Origin: Flavobacterium psychroterrae
GTDB lineage: Bacteria; Bacteroidota; Bacteroidia; Flavobacteriales; Flavobacteriaceae
Direction of reading: 5' to 3'
NCBI RefSeq assembly: GCF_018380615.1
Contig: NZ_JAGYVZ010000012.1
Coordinates: 62,001-126,000, forward strand
DNA length: 64,000 nucleotides
In this document: in pieces, positions 34,695 to 43,389 of the stretch
Position numbering within the stretch: the first letter of the stretch is position 1
How the letters are laid out: each line of letters starts with the position of its first letter
Notes under the pieces: generated by a model
Told to the model about the DNA's origin: nothing
The model's input: the letters and a program-made list of their open reading frames with translations, nothing else
Database searches by the model: none
Translations under genes and position numbers: made by a program

Positions 34695-35816
34695 TTAAAG
34701 TCCAAAACGATATTGAAGACCTGCTAAAAATTGCGTACGGGTTCCTAAAAATCCCGCTTCAACCCTAAACATATAATGTTTACTGTATTGAAACTGAGAT
34801 CCCACAATAAAATTCCACATGTCTTTAGGCGCTTTTTGCAATGAATATTGTACCGTTGATGATCCTGCAGTACTCAAAGCCCCATCCAGAGTTGCTAAAA
34901 AATTACCGGCAGATGTTAATGCTCTGTTGGCAGTATTGTGTTTGGCAATATTTGCCGGATTATTTTGCTGTACAGGCGTTAATCCATCCCACCAGCTATC
35001 GACTTTTGTCTGGTTTTCGGCTACTTTATTCAAACCCGTATCTACTTTTTCCTGCGCATTATCTAAATTTAATACATCAGATAAAGCGATATTTCCCTTT
35101 GTATTTCCTTCAATATGAACCCTGAAACCGCCCACCCAAACCGCAATATTCCTGTCTGGTTTAGGCAGTTTAAACGTTTTACCTAATCTTGGACCAAAAA
35201 TATAGGAGAAAGCAGGTTTGTCCAGCGCATCAACATCACTCCAAGACATATTCATATCAAGTGCCAGCCATCCGCCGCCAATACCAATTGTAGGTGTTAA
35301 TCCTAACCCGAAAGTAGTAGCATCAAAATTTTCTTTAGTACTAAAACTTGCAATTTGTGACCAGTTATTATCACCGTCAGGAATCCAGATTCCCGCGTTT
35401 ATCTTAGTTGTGGGTTTTGATTTTCCAAAAATTCCGTAAACATTCAAAAAAGGAAGAAGCCAAATGTCAGGTCGGATAGTAATAGCACCAACCTCTACAG
35501 ATGATTTATCAAAACGAACAATTTCATCCAGATTATATAAAGGACCATTATTAAAGCCAACTTGTAAATTAGTAATGTTAATTTCAGAATCCTGCCAGAA
35601 ATAATTTACCGAAAGTCCTGCTGAATACGGTAATTTATATCCTTTTTGGGCTACTTTTTCTCCCCAAATAGGCAAAGCATAAGGATATTTTTCGACCTTA
35701 AGACTGTCTTTTAGTTCCTGATTTTTTGCTCCTACAATTTTTTCGGTGTAAACCTGACCAAAAATTTGTATGCTAAAAAATAATAAAAAGGCGGATATTA
35801 GTGTATTACATTTCAT
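34695..35816 (-). CDS. Hypothetical outer-membrane protein, 373 aa
   Basis: Not assigned to a family. A Sec signal (LISAFLLFFSIQIFGQ) is followed by a beta-rich body with many aromatic-ended strands (LPYSAGLSVNYFWQDSEINI, FDATTFGLGLTPTIGIGGGW, YMFRVEAGFLGTRTQFLAGL, QYRFGL at the end), typical of an outer-membrane barrel. A helical insert (about 240-320, with VQQNNPANIAKHNTANRALT) interrupts the barrel. It is the first gene of a two-gene minus-strand unit, 10 bp before the PorT-like gene. Function unknown. Confidence 0.7.
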   Translation of the reverse strand: MKCNTLISAFLLFFSIQIFGQVYTEKIVGAKNQELKDSLKVEKYPYALPIWGEKVAQKGYKLPYSAGLSVNYFWQDSEINITNLQVGFNNGPLYNLDEIVRFDKSSVEVGAITIRPDIWLLPFLNVYGIFGKSKPTTKINAGIWIPDGDNNWSQIASFSTKENFDATTFGLGLTPTIGIGGGWLALDMNMSWSDVDALDKPAFSYIFGPRLGKTFKLPKPDRNIAVWVGGFRVHIEGNTKGNIALSDVLNLDNAQEKVDTGLNKVAENQTKVDSWWDGLTPVQQNNPANIAKHNTANRALTSAGNFLATLDGALSTAGSSTVQYSLQKAPKDMWNFIVGSQFQYSKHYMFRVEAGFLGTRTQFLAGLQYRFGL

Positions 35817-36268
35817 TGATTTTCGTGTTTATAATTGTTAAAAAATAGAACTGCGTAAAATATATATGTACTAATGTATTCTAAGGAAGAATCTGCGTAT
35901 CTTTTTGTTTTATAGTCTAATAGAACTTTTGGCTTAAAATGTAGAAACAGTTTTTATATGTTAATTATTGTTAAAGTTAAATAAATTTTTTTACCAGTAA
36001 TAAATTTTTTGTAGGAAATTGATATTTTCGATAAAAAATATTTTCGTTTGATTTTTAATAGAGAATCTGATCGATGTAATTCTTCGGTGAGCTTCAGAGA
36101 AGCGTAATATTTATAGCTCAATTGTTGTATTGCGGAATCAAAGCTCCAGAGGAGCAATATATCATTGATATAGTAAATTTAATATCACATTCCGCGCAAA
36201 ATCTCAAAGGTTTGTCATTTCGCTTTTAGCAGAAATCACACTAGAAACTTGACAAAGATTAGCGAATT

Positions 36269-36424
36269 TAGGTACGCAATAGTTATCATTTTGTTGCGTA
36301 CCTACGGCACGCCAATGTATTTCTAATCTACATTACCTACCAAAATTTAGTGCCTAACGGTACATTTCGACTCTTGGTTCGTATTCTTTAATTATCAAAA
36401 ACAATTAACTTAATGACATTGCCC
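36269..36424. repeat. Truncated second copy of the nested palindromic element
   Basis: From 36269 the sequence repeats about 45 bases of the core of the 9.6-kb element exactly (starting TAGGTACGCAATAGTTATC), then follows the mirror of that element's left arm through CTAACGGTAC at 36354-36363. It ends with TTAACTTAATGACATTGC at 36404-36421, the terminal word of the 9.6- and 11.1-kb elements. The left arm is missing, replaced by a GTCATTTCG-type repeat at 36216-36260. The gap 35817-36520 shows no gene besides this and a GCTCCAGAGGAGC word. Confidence 0.8.
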
Positions 36425-36520
36425 GCTGCGATTTTCAATAAATTCAATTGGTTATTCCTTATTAATATGTTTCACAAATATCATTTTCAATTATTTACAT
36501 TTTATAAAAGAAATATATAC

Positions 36521-36528
36521 TACTTTTG
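36521..36528 (+). promoter_or_regulatory. -7 box TACTTTTG of the Cys-rich protein gene
   Basis: TACTTTTG fits TAnnTTTG and ends four bases before the GTG start at 36533. This supports the short form of the protein and a near-leaderless message. No clear TTG is seen at -33. Confidence 0.4.
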
Positions 36529-36532
36529 TAAG

Positions 36533-36856
36533 GTGAAATGGATAACAATTATATTATCAATTTATTTAATGGCGCTTTCCAATATGCCCTGTGCAGATAT
36601 GGAGATTAATAGTGCCGTTCACAAAACTGCCCAATTTTCATCAGAAGCAAATCACACACATGACAAGGACAATGATTTATGTTCTCCGTTTTGTGCGTGT
36701 AATTGTTGTGGAGCGCAGGTTTTAAGTTATCAAAATTCTTTAAGTTTTGATTTTCCTGTGGCTTACTCAATAATTTCAATCCCATTACCCAATTATAATT
36801 CCGTTTTTGCTTCCAATTTCTACGGAAGTATCTGGCAGCCGCCACAAATAGCATAA
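36533..36856 (+). CDS. Small exported Cys/His-rich protein next to metal efflux genes (DUF6660-like)
   Basis: A 107-residue protein with a GTG start at 36533, chosen because the longer frame opens inside AT-rich repeat DNA and lies upstream of the -7 box. The N-terminus (KWITIILSIYLMALSNMPCA) is a Sec or lipoprotein-like signal. A His/Asp-rich segment ANHTHDKDNDL leads to the cluster CSPFCACNCCGAQ, five Cys in eleven residues, a likely metal-binding site. The C-terminal 50 residues are hydrophobic or beta-like. From memory it resembles DUF6660. It is positioned directly upstream of the CzcA gene, which suggests a periplasmic metal-handling role, as an inference. Confidence 0.7.
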   Translation: MKWITIILSIYLMALSNMPCADMEINSAVHKTAQFSSEANHTHDKDNDLCSPFCACNCCGAQVLSYQNSLSFDFPVAYSIISIPLPNYNSVFASNFYGSIWQPPQIA

Positions 36857-37043
36857 TGATACCCTTTCCTGAGTCGTTTTTTCTTTTACCGCAAAGTTCA
36901 CAATGTAAAAGAAGATATCGTTGCGAGATAATTTAAAGCAATAAGTCCGCAAAGATTGTAGGGATATGGGTAGAGATTTGTGGATTTTCCACAAAAGTAA
37001 TAGACAAACTTTGTCTCATTTCTCACATCATTATACCATTAAA

Positions 37044-40000
37044 ATGTTAGATAAAATCATACAGTTCAGTATAAAGAATAAGTTCGTTATACTACTATTT
37101 ACCCTTGTTTTAATAGCTTGGGGAAGCTACTCACTTAATCAATTACCGCTTGATGCCTTGCCGGATATTACCAATAATCAGGTTCAAATTATCACATCAG
37201 CGCCTACACTGGCAAGTCAGGAAGTCGAGCAATTAATTACATATCCGCTGGAACAAGCCGTAAAAACAGTTCCTGATATTATAGAACTTCGCAGTATTTC
37301 CCGTTTCGGATTATCTGTTGTTACCGTAGTTTTTGAGGACGATGTTGATATTTACTGGGCGAGAGAACAAATATTTCAACGCTTAAAAAAAGCCGAAGAA
37401 AACATTCCAGCTTATGCCGGTTCGCCAGAATTAGCGCCAATTACCACAGGTTTGGGAGAAATTTACCAATATGATGTTTATGCCAAAAAAGGCTATGAAA
37501 ACAAATACGATGCGGTAAAATTAAGAACCATTCAGGATTGGATTATAATTCCGCAATTGCAAGGCGTTAAAGGCGTTGCAGATGTAAGTACCTGGGGCGG
37601 AAAACTAAAACAATACGAAATCGCCGTTAACCCAAATACATTAAATAGCCTTGGCGTTACGATTACCGAGATTTTTGAAGCCTTAGAAAAAAACAACCAG
37701 AATACAGGCGGCGCTTACATTGAAAAAGACCAATTAGCCTATTTTATTCGTGGCGTTGGAATGGCAAAAGACACCAAAGATTTGGGAAATGTCGTAGTCA
37801 AAAACCGAAACGGATCGCCAGTTTTAGTTCGTGATGTTGCCGAAGTCCGCGAAGGAGTTGCCTTGCGTTACGGCGCATCAACCAAAGACGGAAAAGGAGA
37901 AATTGTTTCCGGAATGGTTTTGATGTTAAAAGGCGAAAACTCAAGCGCAGTCGTTCACAGCGTTAAAGAAAGAATGATTCAGATCAATAAAAGTTTACCC
38001 AAAGGCGTCGTTGCCGAAGCTTTTATTGACAGAGGAAAATTAGTCGATAACGCGATTGGAACCGTTACAAAAAACTTACTCGAAGGCGCGCTGATCGTGA
38101 TTTTTGTTCTGATTTTGTTTCTTGGAAATCTTCGCGCGGGTTTAATCGTCGCTTCTGTGATTCCGTTAGCGATGCTTTTTGCCATTATTTTGATGAATGC
38201 CTTTGGCGTAAGCGGAAATTTAATGAGTTTAGGCGCAATCGATTTTGGAATTATCGTCGACGGAGCCGTAATTATTGTCGAAGCCACAATGCACCATTTG
38301 CAAAAACTCAAACGCAATAAAGAACTAACACAAAGCGAAATGGATGCTGAAGTCTATAATTCGGCTTCAAAAATCAGGAATAGTGCTGCCTTTGGCGAAA
38401 TCATCATTTTAATTGTCTATTTACCAATTCTTGCCTTAGTAGGAACCGAAGGAAAAATGTTCAAACCTATGGCGATGACCGTTGGTTTTGCAGTTGCCGG
38501 AGCATTTATACTTTCGCTGACTTATGTACCAATGATGAGCGCTTTGTTTTTATCTAAAAATACCGAACACAAGGAAAATTTCAGCGATAGAATGATGGCT
38601 TGGCTAGAAGCTGTTTATACGCCGTTTCTGCAGAAAACATTGCAATTTAAAAAACTCGTTTTAGCAATATCATTGGGTTTATTCGCCCTCGGAATAATAG
38701 TTTTTAATAGTATGGGAGGAGAATTTATCCCAACAATCGAAGAAGGTGATTTGTCTATAAATGCGACAATCATGACAGGAAGTTCGCTTACGCAGATGGT
38801 TGAAACCACCACAAAATACGAGCAGATTTTAAAAGCCAAATTCCCTGAAATTAAAACCATAGTAACCAAAATAGGAAGCGGTGAAATCCCAACAGATCCC
38901 ATGCCAATTGAAAGCGGCGATTTGATTATTGTTTTGAAAGACAAAAAAGAATGGGGACGAAAATACCATAACTGGGAAGAATTGGCAAACGCCATGAAAG
39001 AAGAAATGGAAATAATTCCAGGTGCCAATATTGAAATTTCGCAACCAATTCAAATGCGTTTTAACGAATTAATGACCGGAAGCCGAAGCGATATTGCCAT
39101 CAAAATTTTTGGTGATGATTTAGAAGTTCTCGATGCAAAAGCCACAGAATTAATTTCGAAAATAAAAAGTATCGAAGGAATTGGCGATTTAAAAGCCGAT
39201 AAAGTGACAGGATTACCACAAATCACAATCAAATACGATTATAATAAAATTGCTCTATACGGTTTGAATATTTCAGATATTAATCAAATTATCCGATCTT
39301 CATTTGCCGGAGAAAGTGCCGGAAAAATCTACGACGAAAGCAAAAGATTTGATGTTGTTGTGAGAATGAATCAGGACAATCGCGGAGATATTACAGATGT
39401 AAGCAATTTGTTTATTCCGTTACCAAACGGTCAGCAAGTACCTCTTTCCCAAGTTGCAACAGTGGATTATGAGCAGGGTCCGGTACAAGTAACACGTGAA
39501 GATGGAAAACGTAGAATCACAATTGGGTTAAATGTTCGTGGTCGCGATATTAAAAGTGTAGTAGAGGAAATTCAGCAAAAATTAGATGAAAATTTAAAAC
39601 TTCCCGCAGGATATTATGTGACTTATGGCGGGCAATTTGAGAATTTAATCGAAGCCACAAAACGACTTTCAATTGCATTACCGGTCGCTTTAGGATTAAT
39701 ATTAGTCTTGCTTTATTTCACTTTTAAAAGTTTCAAACAAGCAGCTTTGATTTTTACGGCGATTCCACTTTCAGCAATTGGAGGCGTTTTTGCGCTCTGG
39801 ATGCGCGGAATGCCGTTTAGTATTTCGGCAGGAATTGGATTTATAGCTTTATTCGGAATCGCGGTTTTAAACGGAATTGTATTGATATCGTATTTCAACC
39901 AATTGAAAACCGAAGGAATATTAGATCCGCTGCAAAGAGTGTTAATAGGAACAAAAACAAGATTACGTCCCGTTTTAATGACCGCAGCCGTAGCTTCGTT

Positions 40001-40163
40001 GGGATTTTTGCCAATGGCATTATCAACCAGCGGAGGAGCAGAGGTTCAAAAACCTTTAGCAACCGTAGTTATTGGCGGTTTATTTTCAGCCACATTATTA
40101 ACGTTGATCGTTTTGCCAATTTTATATTTGTTGTTGGAACGTGGAGTTAACCGCAGAGAATAA
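37044..40163 (+). CDS. czcA: Heavy-metal efflux RND pump (CzcA/CusA family)
   Basis: A 1039-residue inner-membrane proton antiporter. The start at 37044 (MLDKIIQFSIKNKF) replaces an upstream frame that only adds a non-homologous leader. The TM4 motif LGAIDFGIIVDGAVIIVEA has Asp400, Asp406 and Glu413. In this family that signature goes with divalent cations (Zn, Co, Cd, Ni) rather than monovalent Cu/Ag. The twelve-TM, two-large-periplasmic-loop layout is complete. It pumps metal through the adaptor and outer channel encoded just downstream. A fold-back repeat at 40220 lies between it and the channel gene. No metal-responsive regulator is visible nearby. Confidence 0.95.
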   Translation: MLDKIIQFSIKNKFVILLFTLVLIAWGSYSLNQLPLDALPDITNNQVQIITSAPTLASQEVEQLITYPLEQAVKTVPDIIELRSISRFGLSVVTVVFEDDVDIYWAREQIFQRLKKAEENIPAYAGSPELAPITTGLGEIYQYDVYAKKGYENKYDAVKLRTIQDWIIIPQLQGVKGVADVSTWGGKLKQYEIAVNPNTLNSLGVTITEIFEALEKNNQNTGGAYIEKDQLAYFIRGVGMAKDTKDLGNVVVKNRNGSPVLVRDVAEVREGVALRYGASTKDGKGEIVSGMVLMLKGENSSAVVHSVKERMIQINKSLPKGVVAEAFIDRGKLVDNAIGTVTKNLLEGALIVIFVLILFLGNLRAGLIVASVIPLAMLFAIILMNAFGVSGNLMSLGAIDFGIIVDGAVIIVEATMHHLQKLKRNKELTQSEMDAEVYNSASKIRNSAAFGEIIILIVYLPILALVGTEGKMFKPMAMTVGFAVAGAFILSLTYVPMMSALFLSKNTEHKENFSDRMMAWLEAVYTPFLQKTLQFKKLVLAISLGLFALGIIVFNSMGGEFIPTIEEGDLSINATIMTGSSLTQMVETTTKYEQILKAKFPEIKTIVTKIGSGEIPTDPMPIESGDLIIVLKDKKEWGRKYHNWEELANAMKEEMEIIPGANIEISQPIQMRFNELMTGSRSDIAIKIFGDDLEVLDAKATELISKIKSIEGIGDLKADKVTGLPQITIKYDYNKIALYGLNISDINQIIRSSFAGESAGKIYDESKRFDVVVRMNQDNRGDITDVSNLFIPLPNGQQVPLSQVATVDYEQGPVQVTREDGKRRITIGLNVRGRDIKSVVEEIQQKLDENLKLPAGYYVTYGGQFENLIEATKRLSIALPVALGLILVLLYFTFKSFKQAALIFTAIPLSAIGGVFALWMRGMPFSISAGIGFIALFGIAVLNGIVLISYFNQLKTEGILDPLQRVLIGTKTRLRPVLMTAAVASLGFLPMALSTSGGAEVQKPLATVVIGGLFSATLLTLIVLPILYLLLERGVNRRE

Positions 40164-40219
40164 TTAGATAATTAGAAAATGAGATAATTAGAAAATTTGT
40201 CACTATGTGTAAAATAATT

Positions 40220-40302
40220 TCTCTCGCAGATTCTGCAGATCTGGCAGATTAGTTCAAAAGAATCGAAAAAAAATCTGCTCAATCTGCATGATCTGCGAGA
40301 GA
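40220..40302. repeat. Imperfect 31-bp inverted repeat inside the efflux operon
   Basis: The left arm (40220-40250, TCTCTCGCAGATTCTGCAGA) and right arm (40272-40302) pair with about five mismatches around a 21-base loop. It belongs to a CAGATTCTGC / AATCTGC dispersed family. As RNA it would form a strong hairpin between czcA and the channel gene. Confidence 0.75.
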
Positions 40303-40316
40303 CAAAAAAGATAAAA

Positions 40317-41591
40317 ATGAAAAATTCAATATATAAAAATAGCAGAAAAACCTTTGCGAATCCTTTGCGCTCTTTGCGGTTAAGTGCGTTCCTATTGGCA
40401 AATAAAACTTTGTGGTTAATTGCATTTCTATTGATAAGTACAATAACATCGGCACAAGAAAAAATCACTCTTGAAAAAGCAATAGAACTTGCCAAATCAA
40501 ACAACATCGATTTAAAAATCGCCGATAAAGAAATAGAAAAACAAACCGTTCTAAAAAAGACCGCATTTCAGGCAGAGCCGCTTCAGGTGCAATATCAGGG
40601 CGGACAATTTAATAGCGTGGATTTTGACCATAATGTTTCGGTGCAGCAATTTTTCCCAATCGGAAACATTACAAAAGCCAACCGACAATTGCAGGAAGAA
40701 CTTGTAAAACTTGCCGAGAAACGAAAAGCTTTATCTTCTTACGAAATAGAAAAAGCGGTTACGTTGGCTTATTATCAATATTTATACGGAGTTTCGATTC
40801 AAAAACTGAACTCGGAATTAAATGATATTTATACCAAATTCCTAAAAAATGCCGAGTTGCGTTTTCAAACAGGAGAAAGCGGAAATATTGAAGTTATTAG
40901 CGCTAAAGCGAAAGTAAAAGAGATTGAAACGCAAAAAGCACAATTAGAATATGATTTGGCGATTTATCAAAAGCAGTTGCAATTTTTTATTCAAACCGAT
41001 GAAAATATTGTTCCTGATGAAAACACATCGCTGCAATATTCTATTTTAAAAGAAGAAGGAAATTCAAATGCAGAAGGTTTACTAACTGATTATTATGAAC
41101 AGCAAATTTCGGTTTATCAAAAAGAAGCTAATACGTATAAAGCCATGAGAACACCAAAATTAGGTTTGGGTTATTTTGCGCAAACCATTAATACCGAATC
41201 TTTGTTTCAGGGTTTTACCGCCGGATTACAGATTCCGTTGTTTGGAGGCGTGAATACTGCAAAAGCTCAGGCTTCGGCAATAAGTATTTCGCAATCTCAA
41301 TTGGCTTTGGATAAAAATAAACTAACGCTCAATCTGCAAAAACAGGAATTGCAAAACAACTTTGCAAAACAGCAAAAAGCATTAGAATATTATCAGAAAG
41401 AAGGTTTGCAATACGCAGATCAGATCATCAACACAGCGCAAAAAAGTTATGCAAATGGCGATATGAGTTATTGGTTGTACATCAGTTTTTTAAATCAGGC
41501 AATTGATATTAAAAAGCAATATGCAGAAGCAACACATAACTTCAATCAAAGCGCCATCGAACTTCAATTTCCAACCATCAAAAACAATTAG
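40317..41591 (+). CDS. TolC-family outer-membrane efflux channel (CzcC-like)
   Basis: A 424-residue outer-membrane factor that forms the exit duct for the RND pump. The helical hairpin repeats read EKITLEKAIELAKSNNIDLK and later QASAISISQSQLALDKNKLT with LQKQELQNNFAKQQKALEYY. The N-terminus is unusually long: the hydrophobic signal (LWLIAFLLISTITSAQ) starts only after about 30 residues, and the codons before it (NSRKTFANPLRSLRLSAF) come from a CTTTGCG-type dispersed repeat. No other ATG is available, so the repeat seems to supply part of the signal peptide. It overlaps nothing and sits one base before the adaptor gene. Confidence 0.9.
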   Translation: MKNSIYKNSRKTFANPLRSLRLSAFLLANKTLWLIAFLLISTITSAQEKITLEKAIELAKSNNIDLKIADKEIEKQTVLKKTAFQAEPLQVQYQGGQFNSVDFDHNVSVQQFFPIGNITKANRQLQEELVKLAEKRKALSSYEIEKAVTLAYYQYLYGVSIQKLNSELNDIYTKFLKNAELRFQTGESGNIEVISAKAKVKEIETQKAQLEYDLAIYQKQLQFFIQTDENIVPDENTSLQYSILKEEGNSNAEGLLTDYYEQQISVYQKEANTYKAMRTPKLGLGYFAQTINTESLFQGFTAGLQIPLFGGVNTAKAQASAISISQSQLALDKNKLTLNLQKQELQNNFAKQQKALEYYQKEGLQYADQIINTAQKSYANGDMSYWLYISFLNQAIDIKKQYAEATHNFNQSAIELQFPTIKNN

Positions 41592-41592
41592 A

Positions 41593-42843
41593 ATGAAAAA
41601 TATAGTTAAAAGCTTAATAACAAAGTTCTCAATCCCGATGGCTACCGGGACGCAAAGAAAGGCAGCTTATAGCTTACTGCTTATTGCATATAGCGTTATT
41701 TTAACTTCTTGTAACGAGAAAAAAACCGAAGAAACCCACGAAGAAGAAAAATCAGAAACAGAAGTTGCATTAAACGAATCCCAATATAAAACAGTAGGAA
41801 TTGAAACAGGATTAGTTGAAAACAGAAACCTGAACAAAGTCATAAAAGCCAACGGATATACGACAGTTCCGCCACAAAACTCCGCCGAAGTTTCGACTTT
41901 GATAGGAGGAACGGTGAAGGATATTTTTGTTCTGGAAGGGACTTTTGTAAACAAAGGAAAAGTGCTGGCAACGATTCAGAATCTGGAAGTAATTGAAATG
42001 CAGGAAGATTATCATTCGGCTACAGCCAATATCGAATATTTGCAATTAGAGTATAACCGCCAGAAAACCTTAAGCGATGAAAATGTAAACCCAAGAAAAG
42101 TTTTTCAGGAAGTAAAAGCAAAATTAGCGGCAGAAAGAGCCAGAGCGCAAGCAGCAAAAAACAAATTAGAAGCTTTGCATGTAAGTTCAAAAGGCAGTAC
42201 ATCATTAGTGCCAATTGTTGCGCCAATTAGTGGCTACGTTGGGAAAATAAGCATTGCAAAAGGCGCTTATGCACAAACCGGAGTTTCACTGTTTGAGGTA
42301 GTTGACAATAGCCAGATGCATTTGGATTTAAATGTGTACGAGAAAGATTTAGGTTCGATTTCAGTTGGGCAGGTAATTGATTTTGTTTTAACAAATCAGT
42401 CGAATAAATCAATTAAAGGAAAGATCTTCGGAATCAATAAGTCATTTTCGAATGAAAGTAAAACTGTTGCCGTTCACGCCAAAATCGAATCGGCAGATGC
42501 AAAAGGACTGATTCCCGGAATGTACGTTTCGGCAAATATTAACATCACAAATGCGACTGTTCCTGCATTACCAAAAGATGCCGTTGTTCGAAATGCTGAT
42601 AAATACTTTGTTTTTATTGAAGAAGAAGAAAACGCAGGACATGAAGAAAAGAAAACAGGAACTGAGGCAGCCCACGAAAAAGAAATCCATTTTAAAGCTA
42701 TTGAAGTCATTCCCGGAACCACAGATTTAGGTTTTACCGAAGTGAAGTTTGTAAATGAAATTACAGCCGATGCAAAAATTGTTACAAAAGGTGCCTTTTA
42801 TTTGCTTTCGGCATTGAAAGGCGGGGGAGAACATGATCATTAA
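41593..42843 (+). CDS. RND efflux periplasmic adaptor lipoprotein (CzcB/CusB-like)
   Basis: A 416-residue membrane-fusion protein starting one base after the channel gene's stop. The lipoprotein signal ends LIAYSVILTSCNEK. Within the signal region the codons for FSIPMATGTQRK come from the TCCCGATGGCTACCGGGAC palindrome family, which is intergenic elsewhere. Next come an acidic stretch, the barrel-sandwich region (GTVKDIFVLEGTFVNKGKVL), a coiled coil (VKAKLAAERARAQAAKNKLE) and the beta-barrel part (PVIAPISGYVGKI-like LVPIVAPISGYVGK). The C-terminus GGGEHDH and the segment EEEENAGHEEKKTGTEAAH are His/Glu-rich, as in metal adaptors. Confidence 0.92.
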   Translation: MKNIVKSLITKFSIPMATGTQRKAAYSLLLIAYSVILTSCNEKKTEETHEEEKSETEVALNESQYKTVGIETGLVENRNLNKVIKANGYTTVPPQNSAEVSTLIGGTVKDIFVLEGTFVNKGKVLATIQNLEVIEMQEDYHSATANIEYLQLEYNRQKTLSDENVNPRKVFQEVKAKLAAERARAQAAKNKLEALHVSSKGSTSLVPIVAPISGYVGKISIAKGAYAQTGVSLFEVVDNSQMHLDLNVYEKDLGSISVGQVIDFVLTNQSNKSIKGKIFGINKSFSNESKTVAVHAKIESADAKGLIPGMYVSANINITNATVPALPKDAVVRNADKYFVFIEEEENAGHEEKKTGTEAAHEKEIHFKAIEVIPGTTDLGFTEVKFVNEITADAKIVTKGAFYLLSALKGGGEHDH

Positions 42844-42894
42844 AGAATTTTGTTTCAGGTTTTATTTGTTTCAGGTTGGTTAGCTGCAATTCTA

Positions 42895-43340
42895 TAACCT
42901 CAAACAGAAAACTAAAACTTTGCGACTTTGCGTCTTTGTGCGCATATTTATAATCTCCAGCTAAAGATGGAGGCAATTCAACAATAACACCAAGCTAAAA
43001 AAAGCATTATGAAAGAAAAACTTTGCGACTTCGCGTCTTTGCGAGATTAAATTTTTCAAGCTGATACGAGATTAAAATAACTTTCAATAGAAACAATTAC
43101 AACAAAATCCGTAAATTTAGAAAGTGTTTTAGAATTGCTATTAACATACGGATGCCGTAGATCTTGAACAGATTTATTATTCACAATCTTGTCATCCTGA
43201 CGAAGGAAGGATCACACAAGAAACTCCGCAAAGAAAAGAGTCAATCGTTGCCAATTATGTAATGTGATTTCTCCTTCGTCGAAATGACAAAACTTTGTGT
43301 AAAATTAGCATAACGTCAAAGTGTAAACCTTGAAACAAGC
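42895..43340. repeat. Repeat-rich gap between adaptor and P-type ATPase genes
   Basis: It contains ACTTTGCGACTTTGCGTCTT (42914-42933), CTCCAGCTAAAGATGGAGG (42955-42973), ACTTTGCGACTTCGCGTCTT (43020-43039), and GTCATCCTGACGAAGGAAGG (43193-43212) with an inverted form at 43263-43289. All are members of families seen elsewhere in the window. No gene is present in 42844-43389. Confidence 0.7.
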
Positions 43341-43389
43341 AAAACCTGAAACAAATAAAACTTAAAATACCATAATTTGAAATTTTTCT

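Noticed and set aside
34819..35439. Several plus-strand frames opposite the outer-membrane protein
   Set aside because: Antisense to a gene with signal peptide and barrel pattern; no motifs of their own.
36413..36532. Longer N-terminus for the Cys-rich protein
   Set aside because: It begins at the edge of repeat DNA, lies upstream of the TACTTTTG box, and would hide the signal peptide.
36966..37043. Longer N-terminus for the CzcA pump
   Set aside because: The extra 26 residues are unlike any RND N-terminus; MLDKIIQFSI is the typical start.
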